This document shows, piece by piece, positions 33,350 through 42,195 of a stretch of 64,000 nucleotides of DNA. The notes beneath the pieces were generated by a model, which saw only the letters and a program-made list of their open reading frames with translations, was not told where the DNA came from and searched no databases. A program made the translations under genes and the position numbers. How positions within the stretch are numbered: position 1 is the stretch's first letter; every line of letters starts with the position of its first letter. The DNA is from Lachnospiraceae bacterium YSB2008 (lineage in GTDB: Bacteria > Bacillota > Clostridia > Lachnospirales > Lachnospiraceae), in NCBI GenBank assembly GCA_000687655.1, contig JHWR01000013.1:32195-96194 (forward strand), in the 5' to 3' direction.

Positions 33350-34506
33350 AAGACATGCTTTGTAAAAGGGTAGTGGACCTTAAGCCTTCAGGAATCAGGA
33401 AGTTCTTTGACATAGTAAATGAAATGCCGGATGCAATATCACTCGGCGTTGGCGAACCGGATTTTGACACACCATGGCATATATGCGATGAAGGAATATA
33501 TTCTCTTGAGAAAGGGAAGACCTTTTATACATCGAATTCAGGACTGATGACTCTGAGACAGGAAATATGTGCCTGGTACGAGAGAAAGTACGGAGTCGTG
33601 CACAATCCTAAGACAGAATGCCTCATAACTGTTGGAGGCAGTGAAGGAATTGACCTGGCTCTCAGGGCACTTATTAATCCGGGAGATGAAGTAATAGTTC
33701 CTGAACCATGCTACGTATCTTATGTTCCATGTGCAGTGCTCGCAGGGGCAACACCTGTAACCATAAGCCTTAAGAATGAGAACAGCTTTAAGCTCACTGA
33801 AGAAGAGCTAAAGGCGGCTATTACAGATAAAACAAAGGTTCTTATCCTTTCATTTCCAAATAATCCTACAGGAGCGATTATGACAAAGGAAGATCTTCTT
33901 CCTATAGCAAAGCTCTGTATAGAAAAGGATATCATTGTAATCTCTGACGAGATTTATTCAGAGCTGACATATGGTGATGAACCTCATTTCAGTATAGCCA
34001 GTCTTCCGGGAATGAGTGAGAGAACTATAGTTGTAAATGGATTCTCCAAGGCATACGCCATGACAGGATGGAGACTTGGATATGCACTTGCTCCGGAAAT
34101 CATTGCAAAAGAGATGACAAAGATACATCAGTTCGCCATAATGTGTGCACCGACTACAAGCCAGTACGCAGCAGTCAGTGCAATAAGAGAGGGCGATAAA
34201 GATATAGCAAGAATGAGGGAATCCTACGATAAAAGAAGGAAGTATCTGCTTTCGAAATTTGAGGAGCTGGGACTTCCGTGCTTTGAACCGTACGGTGCTT
34301 TCTATGTATTTCCTTGTATAGAGAGATTCGGGATGACAAGTGATGAATTTGCGACGAAGCTCCTGATGGAACAGAAGCTTGCGGTAGTTCCCGGAAATGC
34401 TTTCGGAGACTGCGGAGAGGGATTCATACGTATATCGTATGCATATTCGATAGAAGAACTCATGGAAGCAATGGGAAGGATAGAAAACTTCATAAACAGC
34501 TTATAA
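33346..34506 (+). CDS. PLP-dependent class I/II aminotransferase
   Basis: This encodes 386 residues. The PLP-binding lysine lies in NGFSKAYAMTGWRLGYA. SFPNNPTGAIM, ISDEIYSELTY and the C-terminal GFIRISYAYS arginine motif define an AspAT-like fold I enzyme. The specific amino acid is not evident; PatA-type aromatic/N-acetyl aminotransferases are the nearest match by sequence feel. It overlaps the Lrp gene by 4 bp, a common pairing. A bidirectional terminator follows. Confidence 0.88.
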   Translation: MKDMLCKRVVDLKPSGIRKFFDIVNEMPDAISLGVGEPDFDTPWHICDEGIYSLEKGKTFYTSNSGLMTLRQEICAWYERKYGVVHNPKTECLITVGGSEGIDLALRALINPGDEVIVPEPCYVSYVPCAVLAGATPVTISLKNENSFKLTEEELKAAITDKTKVLILSFPNNPTGAIMTKEDLLPIAKLCIEKDIIVISDEIYSELTYGDEPHFSIASLPGMSERTIVVNGFSKAYAMTGWRLGYALAPEIIAKEMTKIHQFAIMCAPTTSQYAAVSAIREGDKDIARMRESYDKRRKYLLSKFEELGLPCFEPYGAFYVFPCIERFGMTSDEFATKLLMEQKLAVVPGNAFGDCGEGFIRISYAYSIEELMEAMGRIENFINSL

Positions 34507-34513
34507 AAGACAT

Positions 34514-34543
34514 AAAAAATGGACGGTAATCCGTCCATTTTTT
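34514..34543. terminator. Bidirectional terminator between convergent genes
   Basis: The perfect stem AAAAAATGGACGG (34514-34526) with CCGTCCATTTTTT (34531-34543) has a TAAT loop. It has T tracts on both strands and separates the aminotransferase from the lipoprotein gene. Confidence 0.85.
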
Positions 34544-34565
34544 ATGTGCTGCGAAACTATAAGAA

Positions 34566-35282
34566 TTATTCTCCTTCGGCATCAGTTTCAGTTGCCGGTT
34601 TCTCATCAGGCATAGATACTTCGGTAGTATTGAGTATCGCTGCATCTATGGCTCTGAAATCGTCATCGCTTATGTAGAAAGATTTGTCATTTTCGAGAAT
34701 TCGGAGCTTTATTGTGACAGGATCTTTGTAAGTCATATTCTGAGACTCGTCTGTAAGGATATCCATGATGCCACGGGCAAATTCCTTTTCATAGGTCTCG
34801 CGTTCATAATCGTTGTATAATCCTTCTGCAACCTTTTTGTTGAACTCATCGACATAAGCTCTTACTGCAGCATCGGACTGGTTAAGTATATCGATCGGAT
34901 ATATGGTTGCATCTACGAAGTATACATTGTTTTCAACGTAAGCATCACCAACTGAGAATTTGCATTTGGAATATATGGTTTTTGCCAGATCGAACATTTC
35001 AGGGGCAAGTTCCTGGTCGCCGGAAATGTCAAGATCGTAATATGTAGCAAGGTTGTTTGCGAGACGTGATGCATTCTGAAGATACAGAGCATCTGCATCA
35101 TCTTCGTCAGCACCTGTTGCCTTGATGTAGTCCTTGGAAATACCGACGTAGTTAGCGGTTATAAGACTTTCAACATAAGCTTTGTATTTTGATTTTTTCT
35201 GGTTTTCACATCCTGAGAGCAGCATGGAGAACATGAGCAGACAGGCAATGAAAGCACTGAATTTTTTTGATGTTTTAAACAT
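34566..35282 (-). CDS. Predicted lipoprotein of unknown function
   Basis: This encodes 238 residues. A type II signal peptide with lipobox LLSGC predicts a lipid anchor at Cys26. The mature part is mostly helical and acidic (YVESLITANYVGISKDYIKATG near the start, DDADALYLQNASRLANNL) and ends in an acidic tail. It resembles the family of unknown lipoproteins common in Lachnospiraceae, but I cannot name a domain. The gene is divergent from the DivIVA-like gene and converges on the aminotransferase. Confidence 0.8.
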   Translation of the reverse strand: MFKTSKKFSAFIACLLMFSMLLSGCENQKKSKYKAYVESLITANYVGISKDYIKATGADEDDADALYLQNASRLANNLATYYDLDISGDQELAPEMFDLAKTIYSKCKFSVGDAYVENNVYFVDATIYPIDILNQSDAAVRAYVDEFNKKVAEGLYNDYERETYEKEFARGIMDILTDESQNMTYKDPVTIKLRILENDKSFYISDDDFRAIDAAILNTTEVSMPDEKPATETDAEGE

Positions 35283-35402
35283 TTATGTGACCTCTGATCA
35301 TATGTAGTTTGTCTCGGGAATATCATTCCCCGAACAGTTACTATGATAATTAAAAGTTTTAAAAAAGTAAAGGAAAAAGTAAGTGCATAATAAATGTACT
35401 TG

Positions 35403-35411
35403 TGATATACT
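35403..35411 (+). promoter_or_regulatory. Extended -10 box for the DivIVA-like gene
   Basis: TGATATACT, about 50 bp before the start codon, without a clear -35. The same nonamer precedes the broken gene at 14.96 kb. Confidence 0.4.
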
Positions 35412-35463
35412 GTCTCTAAGTTTGTGGTTTAGTGATAATAAACTTTTTGGGAGGATTGATTAT

Positions 35464-36324
35464 ATGTTAGATGCGCAGTTTAAATCAGTTTCTTTTGGCG
35501 GATATGACAAGAAGCAGGTTGATGAGTACAAGAGAAACGTAGATACATATATAAGAGAGTCACAGGCTAAGGAAGCTAAGCTTGAGGACGAAGTTTCTTC
35601 ACTTAAGGAGAAGGCTGCGAAGCTCAGCGAGACAGTTAAGAATCTCCATACAATGAGAGAAGTAAACATGAATGAATCCAAGGGTACCATAGATGATCTT
35701 AAGGGTGTAAATGAATCCCTTCAGTATGAGATCGATCGTCTTAAGGGTGAACTTGAAACATATAAGCAGAGAGATATAGAGTCTGCAAATCGTTATGAGT
35801 CCATTTCCAAGACACTTCTTTCAGCAAGAGAGTCAGCTGACAGTCTTACACAGAAGACAAATGAAGAGTGTGAGAAGAAGATAGCTGAAGTTAATGCTCA
35901 CTGCCAGCAGATGATAGATGAGACAACAGCTCAGTGTGAAGCACTTAAGGTTAATACACAGAATGACTGTTCAAGACTTAAGTCAGAGACAGAATCTCAG
36001 TGTCAGGAGAAGAAGGAAACGACTTACGCTAACTGTGAAGAGCTTAGTAAGAGAACCAGAGAAGAGGTTAATGCTCTCATAGCAAAGACAGAGTCTGAAT
36101 GTAATGAGAAGATTGCTCTTACAAATGCACAGTGCGAAGAGCAGAAGGCTTCTACAAGAGATGAGGTTACAAGAACCAGAGCTACAATAAGAAAAGAATG
36201 CGAGAGCATCAGTGCTTTTGTTGCACAGCTTATGACTTCAGTTGATAATGTCAGTGAGGCGTGTGCAAGAACCAAGGAGCTTACAGACAGCGCTTTCGGT
36301 GAAGTAGCAGCTTCTGAGGAATAA
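35464..36324 (+). CDS. DivIVA-like coiled-coil protein with an 11-residue cysteine repeat
   Basis: This encodes 286 residues. The N terminus (FKSVSFGGYDKKQVDEYKR) matches the membrane-binding DivIVA domain, which recognises curved membrane at septa and poles. It is followed by a heptad coiled coil (30-115). From about 130 to 250 the sequence turns into regular 11-residue repeats with Cys at 136, 147, 158, 169, 180, 191, 213, 224 and 246; the slots at 202 and 235 hold Val. Such hendecads form straight or right-handed coils, and the aligned cysteines could form inter-chain disulfides or bind metal. ATG 35464 follows GGGAGGATTGATT. The PAS/GAF-MreB pair lies downstream. Confidence 0.85.
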   Translation: MLDAQFKSVSFGGYDKKQVDEYKRNVDTYIRESQAKEAKLEDEVSSLKEKAAKLSETVKNLHTMREVNMNESKGTIDDLKGVNESLQYEIDRLKGELETYKQRDIESANRYESISKTLLSARESADSLTQKTNEECEKKIAEVNAHCQQMIDETTAQCEALKVNTQNDCSRLKSETESQCQEKKETTYANCEELSKRTREEVNALIAKTESECNEKIALTNAQCEEQKASTRDEVTRTRATIRKECESISAFVAQLMTSVDNVSEACARTKELTDSAFGEVAASEE

Positions 36325-36359
36325 GAGCCAAAGGCTTTAAAGTAAATCTGGAACTAAGG

Positions 36360-36394
36360 ACATCCCTCCGGCATAAACAGTTGGAGGGATGTTT
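36360..36394 (+). terminator. Hairpin after the DivIVA-like gene
   Basis: ACATCCCTCC (36360-36369) pairs with GGAGGGATGT (36383-36392), followed by TTT only, so read-through into the next gene is possible. Confidence 0.6.
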
Positions 36395-36420
36395 AAACTG
36401 TATTATGGGGAGGAACCGGT

Positions 36421-38175
36421 ATGAAATCTGAAATAGAATATCTGCTTGCAGGACTTGAAGAGTCCCGTTGTGTCGTGCTGGTTGTCGGCTTCGAAAGAGA
36501 GGGATCACTCAGAAGAAGAATGACATATATCTCTCCGAATGCAAAGAGCATGGGTATTAATCCTAAGGCGCTTACAAGTGGATTTAAGCTTCCTGAAGAT
36601 TATATTCATATAGAGGACAGGCAGGCATTTGTTGAAGCTGTAGCGATTGCCAGACGCGAGAACCAGAACATAGGTTATCAGGTAAGGATCATAGGTGATG
36701 ACGGGGTAGTAAGATCGGTCGACCTCAGTATCAAGATTGTAAACGCAAGTGAAGAGGATGCAGAGATAATTTTCTTTGTAAGAGAGAGGGATGCGATGCC
36801 TCTCGAAGAGGTGCTTAAGGCAATGGAGCTTGAGTATCCGCTTACAAAGGAGTATTTTGAGAAGAGCGAGGCAAAGAGCCTTTTTACGGCACTTTCGCGA
36901 GAACTCGGAATATATTCTGCTATAGTTGATATGGATGGGCATCCTGTTGCGCCGCCATGTGGCCCGGATGCGTATATAGGCATGTTCTATGATATGTTCG
37001 AGAGACCGGAGTATCATGAACTCTTTAATAATATGCTTGAATCTACCAATCGCGGAGTTTTTGAAGGGGCAAGGCTTGTCCCTATGGATGACAGACATCC
37101 AAATGGAAGGATAACAGCATACCCTATAGCTATTAAAGATAAAATAATCGGAATATGGTTACTGGCTGCATACACTGATGAGGAAGTTGAAATCCTTATT
37201 GATTCAGATGCTTCCATGCAGCATGCCATAAATGTTCTCACGGATTATACAAAGAGATATTATCTTTCAGAAGATAAGATCGATGGCAGGAATGCCGCAA
37301 GGAAGCGTATAGAATTTGAAATCAGCCGCCACAGAATCCTTGAAGGCTGCCTGTACAGACTTAATGATGACAGGACCAAAGCTTTTAACAGGTGTTTTGA
37401 GGATGTAGGCAAGCTTTTCGAGACAAGCTTTGTCGGAAGCTTCAGGTACAGGCACGGACAACTTGTTTTAACAGCTTACTGGGCTGAAAGACCAGACGAT
37501 CAGGAGGAAATTGATAAGTATACAGATATAGGAACTGTAACTACGACCTTCGAGAAGGAAGAAAAAGAAAAATTCGAGAAGGAAGGACTTATCATAGATA
37601 ATTCCAATGCAACAAACAGGATGAGAGTAACTATGCTGAAGGGCATGGCACGTGCCATGATACTCATTCCTGTCTTCGTCAGAGATAACTGTGTAGGTCA
37701 TATAGCGGTTATAGAGAAGAAAAGAGAGAGAGTCTGGAAGGAAGAGGAGATAGATTTCGTTCGTGGAGTTGCTTATGTGTTTGGAACTACTCAGGAACTC
37801 ACTGATGTTGAGATAAAGATGGCAAAGAGCAACAATTCCATGCTCGAGGTTCTCAATTATATAGGGGCATCTGTATTTATTAAGGATTATTCCAGCAACA
37901 AAATTCTTTTCGCTACAAATTCTCTGAATGAGATGGTAGGTAAAGATCTTACAGGAATGGACAGCCGTATGCTGGTTCCCGATGATTATGATAAGCTCAG
38001 TTTGATGGGTATGAAAGGCAAGATTCATAAATCGGGAAGTAAGAAGCAGTGGCAGAGATATATGGATATCTTTAACGATACCGTGAATATCACGGAGGTG
38101 GATATTAACTGGCATGGTGGAGCACCGGCAGTTCTGTATATACTTAAGAAAAATGGTGAAATGGAGATTGTATAA
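36421..38175 (+). CDS. PAS/GAF multi-sensor protein without output domain
   Basis: This encodes 584 residues and has no signal peptide or membrane segment. The order appears to be a PAS-like domain (about 10-125), a PocR-like sensory region (about 140-265, SRELGIYSAIVDMDGHPV, then ITAYPIAIKDKIIGIWLLAAY), a GAF-like region (about 290-465, GMARAMILIPVFVRDNCVGH), and a second PAS (about 480-580, NYIGASVFIKDYSSNKILF). No kinase, GGDEF or DNA-binding domain follows. The stop codon shares its last base with the ATG of the MreB paralogue (TAATG), which argues for coupled synthesis. A cytoplasmic signal input to the MreB paralogue is an attractive but untested idea. Confidence 0.72.
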   Translation: MKSEIEYLLAGLEESRCVVLVVGFEREGSLRRRMTYISPNAKSMGINPKALTSGFKLPEDYIHIEDRQAFVEAVAIARRENQNIGYQVRIIGDDGVVRSVDLSIKIVNASEEDAEIIFFVRERDAMPLEEVLKAMELEYPLTKEYFEKSEAKSLFTALSRELGIYSAIVDMDGHPVAPPCGPDAYIGMFYDMFERPEYHELFNNMLESTNRGVFEGARLVPMDDRHPNGRITAYPIAIKDKIIGIWLLAAYTDEEVEILIDSDASMQHAINVLTDYTKRYYLSEDKIDGRNAARKRIEFEISRHRILEGCLYRLNDDRTKAFNRCFEDVGKLFETSFVGSFRYRHGQLVLTAYWAERPDDQEEIDKYTDIGTVTTTFEKEEKEKFEKEGLIIDNSNATNRMRVTMLKGMARAMILIPVFVRDNCVGHIAVIEKKRERVWKEEEIDFVRGVAYVFGTTQELTDVEIKMAKSNNSMLEVLNYIGASVFIKDYSSNKILFATNSLNEMVGKDLTGMDSRMLVPDDYDKLSLMGMKGKIHKSGSKKQWQRYMDIFNDTVNITEVDINWHGGAPAVLYILKKNGEMEIV

Positions 38176-39143
38176 TGTCAAATGATATCGGAATAGATCT
38201 TGGTACATGTACAACGCTTATATATGTAAAAGGTAAGGGCGTTGTACTGAAGGAACCTTCCGTCGTTGCATATGACAAGGATCTTGACAAGATAGTTGAG
38301 ATAGGTGAAGAAGCAAGGGTTATGCTCGGAAGAACCCCGGGTAATATACTTGCAGTTAAGCCTATCATGAGAGGCGTAATATCTGACTATACTACAACAG
38401 AGCAGATGCTGAAGTATTTCATACGAAAAGCAGTAGGAAGAAATTTCTTCGGCAGGAGACCGAGAATCAGCATATGTGTACCTTCAGGCATAACTGAAGT
38501 TGAGAAGAGAGCAGTAGAAGAAGTTACATACAATGCCGGAGCAAGAGATGTTACTATCATAGAGGAACCGGTTGCTGCAGCTCTCGGAGCAGGAGTTGAT
38601 ATCGACCGTCCAAATGGAAATATGATAGTAGATATAGGCGGAGGAACAACAGATATAGCTGTTGTATCCATGGGAGGAACCGTTATCAGTATGTCATGTA
38701 AAGTGGCAGGCGGTGACTTTGATGAAGCTATAGGAAGATATATCAGAAAGAAATACAATCTTCTTATCGGCGAGAGAACCGAAGAAGAGATTAAGATCAA
38801 TATAGGAACCTGTTACAAGAGGCCGGAAAACATTTCCATGGATGTACGAGGAAGAGACATGGTTACGGGTCTTCCAAAGACTATAACCATTACATCCGAT
38901 GAGACAGAAGAGGCGCTCAGAGAACAGACGGGACAGGTTATAGATGCCATACATTCAGTACTTGAAAGAACTCCTCCGGAGCTTTCAGCAGATATTTCAG
39001 ACAGAGGTATCGTTCTTACGGGCGGTGGAGCACTGCTGCATGGTATTGAACAGCTTATAGAAGAGAAAACAGGTATAACTACACTTACTGCGGAGGAGGC
39101 TCTTTCTGCAGTAGTTATTGGAACAGGAAAGTATGTATTATAG
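38175..39143 (+). CDS. MreB/Mbl-family actin-like protein
   Basis: This encodes 322 residues. The actin-fold ATP-binding motifs are present: phosphate-1 GIDLGTCTTLIYVKGKG, IIEEPVAAALGAG, phosphate-2 DIGGGTTDIAVVS, and the adenosine loop VLTGGGALLHGI. MreB filaments guide cell-wall synthesis beneath the membrane. The protein is a little shorter than typical MreB (about 335-345) and ends at GTGKYVL. It is not next to mreC-mreD, so it is probably a paralogue of the Mbl/MreBH kind. It is translationally coupled to the upstream sensor protein. Confidence 0.92.
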   Translation: MSNDIGIDLGTCTTLIYVKGKGVVLKEPSVVAYDKDLDKIVEIGEEARVMLGRTPGNILAVKPIMRGVISDYTTTEQMLKYFIRKAVGRNFFGRRPRISICVPSGITEVEKRAVEEVTYNAGARDVTIIEEPVAAALGAGVDIDRPNGNMIVDIGGGTTDIAVVSMGGTVISMSCKVAGGDFDEAIGRYIRKKYNLLIGERTEEEIKINIGTCYKRPENISMDVRGRDMVTGLPKTITITSDETEEALREQTGQVIDAIHSVLERTPPELSADISDRGIVLTGGGALLHGIEQLIEEKTGITTLTAEEALSAVVIGTGKYVL

Positions 39144-39150
39144 ACCGTGT

Positions 39151-39181
39151 ATGGGAAGTTTTATATTTTAAAACTTCCCAT
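39151..39181 (+). terminator. Hairpin after the MreB paralogue
   Basis: ATGGGAAGTTTT (39151-39162) pairs with AAAACTTCCCAT (39170-39181). No T run follows, so it may protect the 3' end instead of terminating. Confidence 0.5.
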
Positions 39182-39212
39182 ATTGGTATTATGCCGCTGA
39201 TAGGTGCGATAT

Positions 39213-41468
39213 ATGAGAGTTGAAGGAGTAATAGAAAAAATCATATATGCAAATTCCGAAAATGGATATTCCGTGTTCTCGGTTTCTGCGGCTGATGGCG
39301 AGGAGATACTTGTAGGAAACGGATATGGGTTTTCTGAGGGACTGTTCATTTCTGCTGAGGGTGATTATGTTTTTCATCCACAGTATGATATGCAGTTCAA
39401 ATTTACGTCATATGAACTTGCTCCTCCTTCTGATAAAGAGGGAATAGAAAGATATCTGGCTTCAGGAATAGTAAAAGGCATAGGGGCTGTTACCGCTAAG
39501 AGAATAGTCGATACATTTGGTGAAGATACTCTCAAGATAATGGAAAAAGAGCCTGAACGTCTTGCTGAGATAAAAGGTATTTCGCTTCCTAAGGCAAAGA
39601 AGATAGCTGCCTCATATAATGAGAATCATGAGTACCGTGATGCGGTTATATTTCTGTCCGGATATGATATTTCTGTCAGTCTTGCAATGAAGATTTACAG
39701 AGAATACGGAGATGCCATCTATAGCATAATTGTAAGTAATCCATACAGGATAGCTGAGGATGTTCCCGGAGTCGGATTCAAGATTGCAGATGATATAGCA
39801 ATGAAGACGGGCTATACTGCAGATTCTGAATACAGGATACGTGCGGCGGCCATTTATATTTTGAATCAGATAGGGCTCGAAGGACATATTTATCTTCCGA
39901 AGGATATGCTCAGTCGGGAAGTCGCCTCACTTATCGGAATGAATTATAATGATGAGAATTATCAGGAAGAATTCGAGAATATACTCCTTGATCTTTCCAT
40001 AAAGGGAAGCGTTGTTGTTGAAACGGGATTGGATGGGACCAAGGAGGTTTACAGTGCGTGGAATAACTATGTAGAAAGAAGCACAGCTGAACTGCTGCTT
40101 TCCCTGAGACTCAGATATGATATTCCAAAAGAAGAGATAGACAATACAATACTGGAGGTCGAGAAAGAGACGGATATTACTCTGGATGATATTCAGAGAG
40201 AAGCAGTTATGAATGCCATCAGAAGTGGTGTGGCAGTAATCACCGGAGGACCGGGTACAGGAAAGACCACCATAATCAATACGATCATCAGATACTTTAA
40301 GCTTAAAGGCATGGAGGTTAAGCTTGCAGCTCCTACAGGCCGTGCAGCAAAAAGAATAACGGAGTCGACCGGGCAGCCGGCAGAGACCATTCACAGACTT
40401 TTGGAATTTGCAGGAAATCCGGAGGATCAGGATGACAGAAAAAAACTTCGTTTCCTTCGTAATTCGGATAATCCGCTGGAATGTGATGCAGTCATTATAG
40501 ATGAGGCATCCATGATAGACAGCCCGCTCATGTTCTCGCTTCTTCAGGCCATTTCTTACGGAACAAGACTCATTATGGTTGGCGATATAGATCAGCTTCC
40601 TTCGGTAGGAGCCGGAAATGTATTGAAGGATATCATAGGCAGTGGTTGTTTTCCTGTTACAAGACTGGCTATAGTTCACAGGCAGCAGGAAGAAAGCGAT
40701 ATAGTAAGGAATGCTCACTTAATACGTGAAGGTCAGCACCTTGTGCCTCATAACAAGAGTAAGGATTTCTTCTATATCCCGAAGAAAAGTATAAGGGATG
40801 TTGTTACCGAAATAGAGGAACTGATGACAGTAAATCTCCCTAAGTTTCTTGGCATTACTTCCCAGGAGATTCAGCTTATTTCGCCTACGAAGAAACAGGA
40901 GCTGGGTGTTGAGGCTATGAACAGGAGGCTTCAGGAGAAGCTTAATCCTCCGGGGGTTCGAAAGAATGAGAAGGAGAAGGGTGAAGTTCTGTTCCGCGAG
41001 GGCGATAAGGTCATGCAGACCAAGAACAATTATAAGCTCGAGTGGAAGATATATCGTGATGAGAAGCATAATTCCATAGTCGAAGAAGGAATAGGAATAT
41101 TCAATGGCGATATGGGAGTCATAAGCAGTATTGATAATACATTCGAAGAGGTAGAGGTTCTCTTCGATGACGGTCGTGTTGCAGTTTATGACTATGCAAC
41201 TCTGGATGAACTGATGCATGCATTTGCCATAACAATTCATAAAAGCCAGGGCAGTGAGTATGAAGCTGTAATTATACCTGTTTATGCAGGAAACAGCAGA
41301 CTCTTTAACAGAAACCTTATATACACCGCCGTTACAAGAGCGAAGAGAATGGTCGTTATGGTCGGAACTGAAAATATGATGCATATCATAAATGGAATGA
41401 TAGATAATACGGAGGAACAGAAACGTTACACAGGGCTGGAAGAGAAACTGAGAAAGTACGATGGGTAG
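39213..41468 (+). CDS. recD2: RecD2-type DNA helicase
   Basis: This encodes about 751 residues. RecD2 enzymes are 5'-3' superfamily 1B helicases active in DNA repair in species that use them outside RecBCD. There is an N-terminal OB-like domain (VEGVIEKIIYANSENGYSVF), tandem helix-hairpin-helix motifs (ASGIVKGIGAVTAKRIVDTF, EDVPGVGFKIADDIA), Walker A GGPGTGKTT at 345-353, DEASMID, GDIDQLPSVGAG, and the C-terminal HKSQGSEYEAVIIPV and YTAVTRAKRMVVMVG. I prefer ATG 39213 (AGGTGCGATAT upstream) over GTG 39204. The last residues may be altered by the 1-base shift discussed under comFC. Confidence 0.93.
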   Translation: MRVEGVIEKIIYANSENGYSVFSVSAADGEEILVGNGYGFSEGLFISAEGDYVFHPQYDMQFKFTSYELAPPSDKEGIERYLASGIVKGIGAVTAKRIVDTFGEDTLKIMEKEPERLAEIKGISLPKAKKIAASYNENHEYRDAVIFLSGYDISVSLAMKIYREYGDAIYSIIVSNPYRIAEDVPGVGFKIADDIAMKTGYTADSEYRIRAAAIYILNQIGLEGHIYLPKDMLSREVASLIGMNYNDENYQEEFENILLDLSIKGSVVVETGLDGTKEVYSAWNNYVERSTAELLLSLRLRYDIPKEEIDNTILEVEKETDITLDDIQREAVMNAIRSGVAVITGGPGTGKTTIINTIIRYFKLKGMEVKLAAPTGRAAKRITESTGQPAETIHRLLEFAGNPEDQDDRKKLRFLRNSDNPLECDAVIIDEASMIDSPLMFSLLQAISYGTRLIMVGDIDQLPSVGAGNVLKDIIGSGCFPVTRLAIVHRQQEESDIVRNAHLIREGQHLVPHNKSKDFFYIPKKSIRDVVTEIEELMTVNLPKFLGITSQEIQLISPTKKQELGVEAMNRRLQEKLNPPGVRKNEKEKGEVLFREGDKVMQTKNNYKLEWKIYRDEKHNSIVEEGIGIFNGDMGVISSIDNTFEEVEVLFDDGRVAVYDYATLDELMHAFAITIHKSQGSEYEAVIIPVYAGNSRLFNRNLIYTAVTRAKRMVVMVGTENMMHIINGMIDNTEEQKRYTGLEEKLRKYDG

Positions 41469-42145
41469 ATTATATATATCCTAAAAGATGTGTTATATGT
41501 GATTCTGTCGTCAAGTCCGGGAACGCCGGAATCTGCGAAGAATGTGAAAGATACCTGGGTTTTATAGAGGAACCGAGGTGTTATCTTTGCGGGAGAGAAG
41601 TAGAATCAGTCCTTGAAGAGTATTGTGATGACTGTTTAAAAACCAGGCGTGATTTCGACGGTGGGTTTCCGCTTCTCAGATATATTCCGCCTGTATCAGA
41701 TTCGGTTGCAGCCATAAAGTATCTGGGAAGACAGGAGTACGTTACATTTTACGCAGAAAAAATGGTACAAAAGTTTGGAGACTCGTTTCTTACTCTGGGC
41801 ATAGAAGGACTTGTGCCGATACCTATTCACAAGAAAAGAATGAAGAAGCGTGGATTCAACCAGGCAACGCTGCTGGCTGAAGAAATTTCAAAGAGAACGG
41901 GTATTCCGCTTCTTGACATTATGGAGAGAACGGTAGATACTCTACCACAGAAGAATCTGTCAGTAGACAAAAGACGAGATAACCTTGAAATGGTTTTTCG
42001 TATCAGGAAAGGAGCTTCGGTCCCTTCGGTAATTATGATCGTTGATGATATATTCACAACAGGAGCTACTGTCTCGGCAGCAGCCCGTATATTGAAAGAA
42101 TCAGGTGCAAGTGAAGTATATTTCACCAGTATCTGTCGAGCATAG
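41462..42145 (+). CDS. comFC: ComFC-like phosphoribosyltransferase, start codon apparently lost
   Basis: The frame reads about 227 residues with the full ComFC pattern. A zinc-ribbon N terminus (CVICD, CEEC, CYLCG, CDDC) is followed by a phosphoribosyltransferase domain (KKRMKKRGFNQATLLAEEI) ending with the PRPP loop VDDIFTTGATV. ComFC helps DNA uptake during competence. No ATG, GTG or TTG exists in this frame before residue 101 (ATG 41762), which would remove the zinc domain. ATG 41461 is one base out of frame. Removing one G from GGG at 41463-41465 would give a start ATG-GTA-GAT. So a single-base change or sequencing error is likely. Confidence 0.75.
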   Translation, partial: WVDYIYPKRCVICDSVVKSGNAGICEECERYLGFIEEPRCYLCGREVESVLEEYCDDCLKTRRDFDGGFPLLRYIPPVSDSVAAIKYLGRQEYVTFYAEKMVQKFGDSFLTLGIEGLVPIPIHKKRMKKRGFNQATLLAEEISKRTGIPLLDIMERTVDTLPQKNLSVDKRRDNLEMVFRIRKGASVPSVIMIVDDIFTTGATVSAAARILKESGASEVYFTSICRA

Positions 42146-42195
42146 ATTGGGCAGGCAGTATCAGCTGCCGGCTCGGAAAAAGGAGATAAGTATAA

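Noticed and set aside
37468..38214. 248-residue antisense frame
   Set aside because: It lies wholly opposite the PAS/GAF gene, without promoter, ribosome site or recognisable domain.
41762..42145. Starting comFC at the first in-frame ATG
   Set aside because: This removes the zinc-ribbon half, whose cysteines are clearly coded upstream in the same frame.
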